This document shows positions 61,001 to 64,000 of a stretch of 64,000 nucleotides of DNA, in pieces. Made by a program: the position numbers and the translations under genes. How positions within the stretch are numbered: the stretch's first letter is position 1; each line of letters begins with the position of its first letter. This stretch comes from Volvox africanus. Lineage: Eukaryota > Chlorophyta > Chlorophyceae > Chlamydomonadales > Volvocaceae. The stretch is taken from assembly GCA_030268105.1 (NCBI GenBank), contig BSDZ01000020.1, positions 1,690,001 through 1,754,000 on the forward strand, read 5' to 3'. The notes under the pieces were generated by a model, which ran no database searches, was not told where the DNA came from, and saw only the letters and a list, made by a program, of their open reading frames with translations.

Positions 61001-62162
61001 GCTCAGGGTCAGTGGCATCAGCTGGGATAGAAGTTGCATTCAGGTGCAACTTGGGCCGTACTAGTAAAGCATGGGCCCCCTTGCGAATCATGCGAACTGC
61101 TGCTTTTCTGCCAACAACTTCAGGTTCAGTGTGCTGACAGATAGCAGTGGTTGCATAATTAAAGCAAGGCGCAGGTGTCATCTGATCTGGTGGCTGTCCG
61201 GCAGTAGTAAAGGGTACCTTGCAGACTAGATTCCCCTTGCGCAGGCGCAAAGATTTAGCCTCATAGTCAAGGACAGCCCCATACTGTGCTAGCGTGGAAG
61301 AACCCAAGATATACGTGGCAGCGTCAGTTAGCTCAGGCAACACGTATGGGCGGACATTTAACCTTAAAGGACCTGCAGATAGACGAAGATTAACCTGCCC
61401 CAAGATAGCCTGCTTACCCCCATCAGCAAGGGTAACTTCTGACCAGGAGCATGGGCTAGGTTTCAGGCCAAGCTGCGTAACCACTGAAGCCGAAATGAAA
61501 TCATCACTGGCTCCAGAGTCGGCTAGGGCGGTGAACGTACGACCTGCCGTACTTACGGTGATCAGAGGTACGCCAGCACCTATCAGGGCAGCAGCTTTAG
61601 GCAAGCAGAGAACTGAAATACAGGGTTCAGTCTCAGGCAAGCCCTCCTGAACCGATTTAGGAGCAGCAAACCAGACGTCAACAGAGTATGGGCTTCCAGG
61701 GAGTTGAACAACCTCACCTGCCATATCAAGGCTATGGAAAAGAGCCGTCCCTGGATTAAACCTTAAGACCCGTTGCATTCCCGACAGAAAAGAAGGGTTG
61801 CGTCGGGACACATACTCAGGCAGCAAGATGCATGCTGAGGTATCAGGGTGTTGACGTTTGCATGCCCTAAAGAGAGCTAATTGCTTCTGTAGCTCGCAGA
61901 GTGAAGAGGGAGTGAACAAGATAGTATGCCCACCCAAGTTAGCGGAGGATAGGGGGCGACCTTGAGGCTCAAACAGATTACAAAAGCCATCAAAGCCGGC
62001 ACGGACAGTTCGTGCATCAAAAGAAAAACGTCTCCCTATCACCTGCTCCACTTGGTTTAAAACAGAGGGCAAAAGAGCCCGTACTGCACGGCACTTTGCT
62101 ACCATCTGGCCCACAGCAAAGACCCCAGGTGGTGATCCCTCTATACCAGCCAGGGCAAGTTC
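58092..62162 (-). CDS. E3 pol polyprotein (PR-RT-RH-IN-chromodomain)
   Basis: Open from the gag TAG at 62163-62165 to the stop at 58092; the first ATG is at 62114 (1340 aa from there). Approximate positions from that Met: protease [15 protein letters not shown] about 200; RT from [15 protein letters not shown] about 410, with YLDDI about 558; RNase H with TDASIHGTG and TDHKPLT about 700-790; integrase zinc end HDGPLAGHPGC...CDLCQRNK about 905-945; catalytic SMDFIVALP, VSDRGTQFASKFW, SDGQTERVN about 978-1071; chromodomain [21 protein letters not shown] near 1300. All catalytic residues I can check are present. Chromodomains in this position are known to guide integration toward methylated histone. 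Confidence 0.95.
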   Translation of the reverse strand, partial: ELALAGIEGSPPGVFAVGQMVAKCRAVRALLPSVLNQVEQVIGRRFSFDARTVRAGFDGFCNLFEPQGRPLSSANLGGHTILFTPSSLCELQKQLALFRACKRQHPDTSACILLPEYVSRRNPSFLSGMQRVLRFNPGTALFHSLDMAGEVVQLPGSPYSVDVWFAAPKSVQEGLPETEPCISVLCLPKAAALIGAGVPLITVSTAGRTFTALADSGASDDFISASVVTQLGLKPSPCSWSEVTLADGGKQAILGQVNLRLSAGPLRLNVRPYVLPELTDAATYILGSSTLAQYGAVLDYEAKSLRLRKGNLVCKVPFTTAGQPPDQMTPAPCFNYATTAICQHTEPEVVGRKAAVRMIRKGAHALLVRPKLHLNATSIPADATDPELEALLQEYADIFQEVPGKPPMRPVDHTIPLVPGAVPVSRPMYRLSPLELDEVKRQVTELLKKGMIRPSTSPYSAPILFVGKKDGTLRMCIDYRGLNAATVKNRYPLPRVDDLLDKLKDSAFFSSIDLQQGYNQIRIAESDIPKTAFRTPFGHFEYTVLSFGLTNAPATFQAVMDRIFRPYIDKFVICYLDDILVFSKTREEHIQHLRLVFEVLRREQLYAKRSKCHWAQPQVEYLGHIVSQGGIQMDPRKTAVVRDWPVPSNLQELRKFLGLTNYFRKFIERYSVIAAPLTNLTRKGAFSSPEAWTPACQEAFDALKRAISDDIILHFPDYSLPFRVEVITDASIHGTGAVLLQQGRPIAYTSKKFSGAETRYTTGEQEFLAVLHALKEWRCYLEGRPFALKTDHKPLTFLQGVPSLNRRQARWMEYLARFNFDWEYLSGSLNIADALSRHPSLHAAILAVSTRSRSQAKPNFVPSDFTKRLKQAYAADPWFTIHNNTGHLVQEHGLWIRSEGSHRQIVVPNDDSLRRELLSRFHDGPLAGHPGCTRLLELLRRQFWWPRMAKDTENYVLCCDLCQRNKAQSGKAHGHLQPLPIPDAPWESVSMDFIVALPKTEGGYDAVLVLVDRFTKMVHLAPTTSSCTAEQTARLFFDNVVRLHGVPKSVVSDRGTQFASKFWGALGTLVGMRVNLSTAYHPQSDGQTERVNRVLGDMLRNFAGRTPTAWDTYLAAAEFAINNATNRSVGNSPFFLNYGFNPALPVWRELDVNVPAAKTFAKSFVSRLTDAKACLEAAQQRAMDYYNKSKKDVTFTKGQLVMLSTKNLRSLADGSRKLLPRFVGPYPVVRMVGSVAVELQLPSDLRIHPTFHVSLVRPYRGTLPEANDSIPPVTEANPSTWLSGKQTLYAVERILDYRARRVGKGRRKRNVHEYLVKWSGYSSEHNSWEPARNFTPDMKPLLDEARLRAQSKDGPL

Positions 62163-63542
62163 CTAGTGGTCCTTACCCTTATTTTTCTCCGCCCCCAGCG
62201 TTGGGCAGGAGTCAACCCTATGTTGGTCGGAACCGCAACGGAGGCACATCCCATGTTGTTTACGGAAATGGAACTCCCGTCTAGTACATTTGAATGTGGT
62301 TAAATATTCCGCTAGGTTCTGCTTGGGCCCCTTCTTCTGCACGTGGCCCCCTTTTGGGGCCAAGTGCCTCCCCTGCTGTCCGCCGCCCCTCTTAGACTTA
62401 CCGGCGCCCTTAACCTGCCGCGGCTGATCCTCGTGCCCGGTGATGCCTGGACGAACGGATGCAGCCCGCGGTTTTTTGGTCGGGGGCGCCGGGGTCTCCT
62501 CGTCAGGGTCGTCGCAGGCCATGTCCTGTACCGACAGCATGTTCATTTTGGGACGGGCCAGTTTGTCAGATTCCCGTCGGGCCAGTAACCTAAGTTCAGC
62601 TCCCAGGGAGAACTGAACCAAGTCTGTATATGACTTAAAGGTTTTACCCGACAGGTCAGTTGCACAGTCCCCACTAAGGTCGGATGAGAGGCCCTGCTGA
62701 AACCAAAACACACGCTCACTATCAGACAGGTCCGCAATGGGCGTGACAAGAGCCTCAAAGCGGCTCTGATAGGCAGAGACAGTTTCTCCAGGGCGCATGC
62801 GATATTTGCCAGCATTTAATTTCAGGCGTGCCTCAGTGTCACGTGACTGGACCTGGGGTGCAAAACGGACAAGCAGTGCTTCTAGCAGTTCCTCAGATGT
62901 ATAAGAATCCCTTGCGTTAGTCCATTGATCGTGCCATAATCTTGCCGCGCCTTCAAAGGCAGTGGCCAAGAAAAGACGGCGCGTAGAGTCCTGTTGACCC
63001 CCACGGGCTGTGGCAAAGTAGTTCCTAACATTACGGACAAAGGCCCGTGTTAGAGGCGCAGCAACTCGTCCTAAATCAGAAAGCTTAACATCCATAGGGA
63101 TATTCAGCTTAGGCACTGCGATCGCTATTTTTATCACCTCGTCCTCATGTCCAGTATGAGGAGGCCCAGGTGGCCTGGAAGAGGTGCCCGCAACAGCAGC
63201 ACAAGTTGTTGCGGCAGCAGCGGGAGCCATCCCAGGAATATCCACGGCACCAGGTGTCAAATGGTTTGACACTACAGCAGGGCCATGAACATAAAAAGGG
63301 GATGGGGCATAAATAGGTGATGTAGGTGCCTCAGGGGATGCTGTGCCGCCTTGCCTGGGAATAGGTGAAGGCTGGTTCGGAAGGTCGATACCACCTGCCA
63401 CAGCAGCATTTGGTGGCTGTGTCAACCTAGAGAGCCATTCCCACCTATTCGCTTGGCTAGCATTAGCAGCAATCCGGCCAACAAACTGAAAGGTGTTGGC
63501 AGCAAGAGCCGAGACAGCATTCGCTAAGTTCGAGGCTTGCAT
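62163..63542 (-). CDS. E3 gag
   Basis: 459 aa starting MQASNLANAVSAL. A Pro/Ala-rich N-terminal third is followed by a capsid-like core (FLATAFEGAARLWHDQW, RFAPQVQ, VFWFQQGLSS, FKSYTDLVQFSLGAE), a basic region and one CCHC zinc knuckle CLRCGSDQHRVDSC near residue 435. It ends in TAG at 62165-62163, and pol continues in the same frame after it, so the two proteins would be linked by stop-codon readthrough. Confidence 0.93.
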   Translation of the reverse strand: MQASNLANAVSALAANTFQFVGRIAANASQANRWEWLSRLTQPPNAAVAGGIDLPNQPSPIPRQGGTASPEAPTSPIYAPSPFYVHGPAVVSNHLTPGAVDIPGMAPAAAATTCAAVAGTSSRPPGPPHTGHEDEVIKIAIAVPKLNIPMDVKLSDLGRVAAPLTRAFVRNVRNYFATARGGQQDSTRRLFLATAFEGAARLWHDQWTNARDSYTSEELLEALLVRFAPQVQSRDTEARLKLNAGKYRMRPGETVSAYQSRFEALVTPIADLSDSERVFWFQQGLSSDLSGDCATDLSGKTFKSYTDLVQFSLGAELRLLARRESDKLARPKMNMLSVQDMACDDPDEETPAPPTKKPRAASVRPGITGHEDQPRQVKGAGKSKRGGGQQGRHLAPKGGHVQKKGPKQNLAEYLTTFKCTRREFHFRKQHGMCLRCGSDQHRVDSCPTLGAEKNKGKDH

Positions 63543-64000
63543 ATTGTATGCCTGAAAGCCTAACAGATCGAACTGCGAGTGACTGTTCTGGCGAAAGGCA
63601 AAGCAAAGGCAAGGACCAGGGCCTACCCAACGCTTGGATGCCTTCGATGAACTTCAAAAATTTTGAAGTCCGCGCGTGAAGTTGATTTGCGATGGATCGG
63701 AGTGACTGGGCAGAAGTGCCGCTCCGAAGGGTCTGAGGTGTTGACACTGCAGAAGCACTCACGGCGGTTGGAACAAACACAATACCTTTCAAGTAATAGA
63801 GATATATATGTACTAGTGAAAGCCGAGGTGAATTCACGAAGTCGACTCCTCGTTGGATTCGATGCGAAGGTACTATCGAACCCGCAACTACAGGGATTCC
63901 TCAGCAAAACTGCAATACAAGTTCTAGATAGAAAGCAGTGTTGCAGGAAGATATTACCTAACAGAGAAGGCAGAATTGTCTAGGTCGCGAGCCACGTTGA
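63543..64000 (-). other. 5' leader of E3
   Basis: Untranslated leader upstream of the gag ATG. No TGTTG LTR edge or primer-binding site appears before the window ends. Open frames here (63463-63837 minus, 63663-63983 plus) have no motif. Confidence 0.6.

Larger units (their letters stand above)
57600..64000 (-). mobile_element. E3: apparently intact Ty3/gypsy chromovirus (5' end outside window)
   Basis: 3' LTR at 58022-57600, polypurine tract, a full-length pol frame, gag, and about 460 bp of 5' leader up to the window edge; the 5' LTR is not reached. No disabling frameshift is seen. It sits inside X; the 5 bp left of its LTR are AGAAG (57595-57599), the expected target duplication. Confidence 0.9.

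Overview
This window looks like nuclear DNA of a volvocine green alga (Chlamydomonadales, Volvox-like). The genes are split by many short introns with GT/AG borders. Exons are GC-rich and code for low-complexity Ala/Gly/Ser/Gln tracts. TGTAA polyadenylation motifs follow some genes, short telomere-like TTTAGGG/TTTTAGGG units occur, and much of the sequence is microsatellite or Ty3/gypsy retrotransposon. The species itself is an inference; no marker gene fixes it. All gene models were assembled by hand from reading frame, splice sites and phase.

Layout. About 1.9-8.0 kb (+): a large gene with a HET/TIR-like N-terminal block followed by about 15 kinesin-light-chain-type TPRs and a disordered tail. 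8.0-14.4 kb: gene-poor and microsatellite-rich. 14.5-16.7 kb (-): a three-exon gene of unknown function. 17.8-20.0 kb (+): a RING-finger gene resembling the PCGF/DRIP type. 20-24.9 kb: no gene found. 24.9-32.4 kb (-): a ten-exon F-box-like/leucine-rich-repeat gene whose phase is consistent through all ten exons (1168 aa). 33.4-37.7 kb (+): a seven-exon gene joining SAXO-type microtubule-binding (Mn) repeats to the beta substrate-binding domain of HSP70. From about 37.8 kb onward: repeats and retroelements.

The retroelement block can be read as layers. E1 (-, truncated) and E2 (+, truncated) are one family placed head to head. E2 stops inside reverse transcriptase, where it joins a 2.15-kb near-identical copy of the DNA lying just downstream of the SAXO-HSP70 gene. 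Element X (-) begins inside that copy, and a second, apparently intact element E3 (-) begins inside X. X and E3 both run toward or past the window end. E2 and E3 share an in-frame UAG between gag and pol. A solo LTR of the X family with a 5-bp target duplication lies at 42.7-43.5 kb. Three copies of a 347-bp non-autonomous element were found; one sits inside the E1 LTR and is flanked by a visible target-site duplication.

Most notable: the SAXO-HSP70 fusion, the HET-like/TPR protein, the gag-UAG-pol arrangement, a palindrome cored by telomere repeats, and the capture of a gene's 3' flank by a retroelement.
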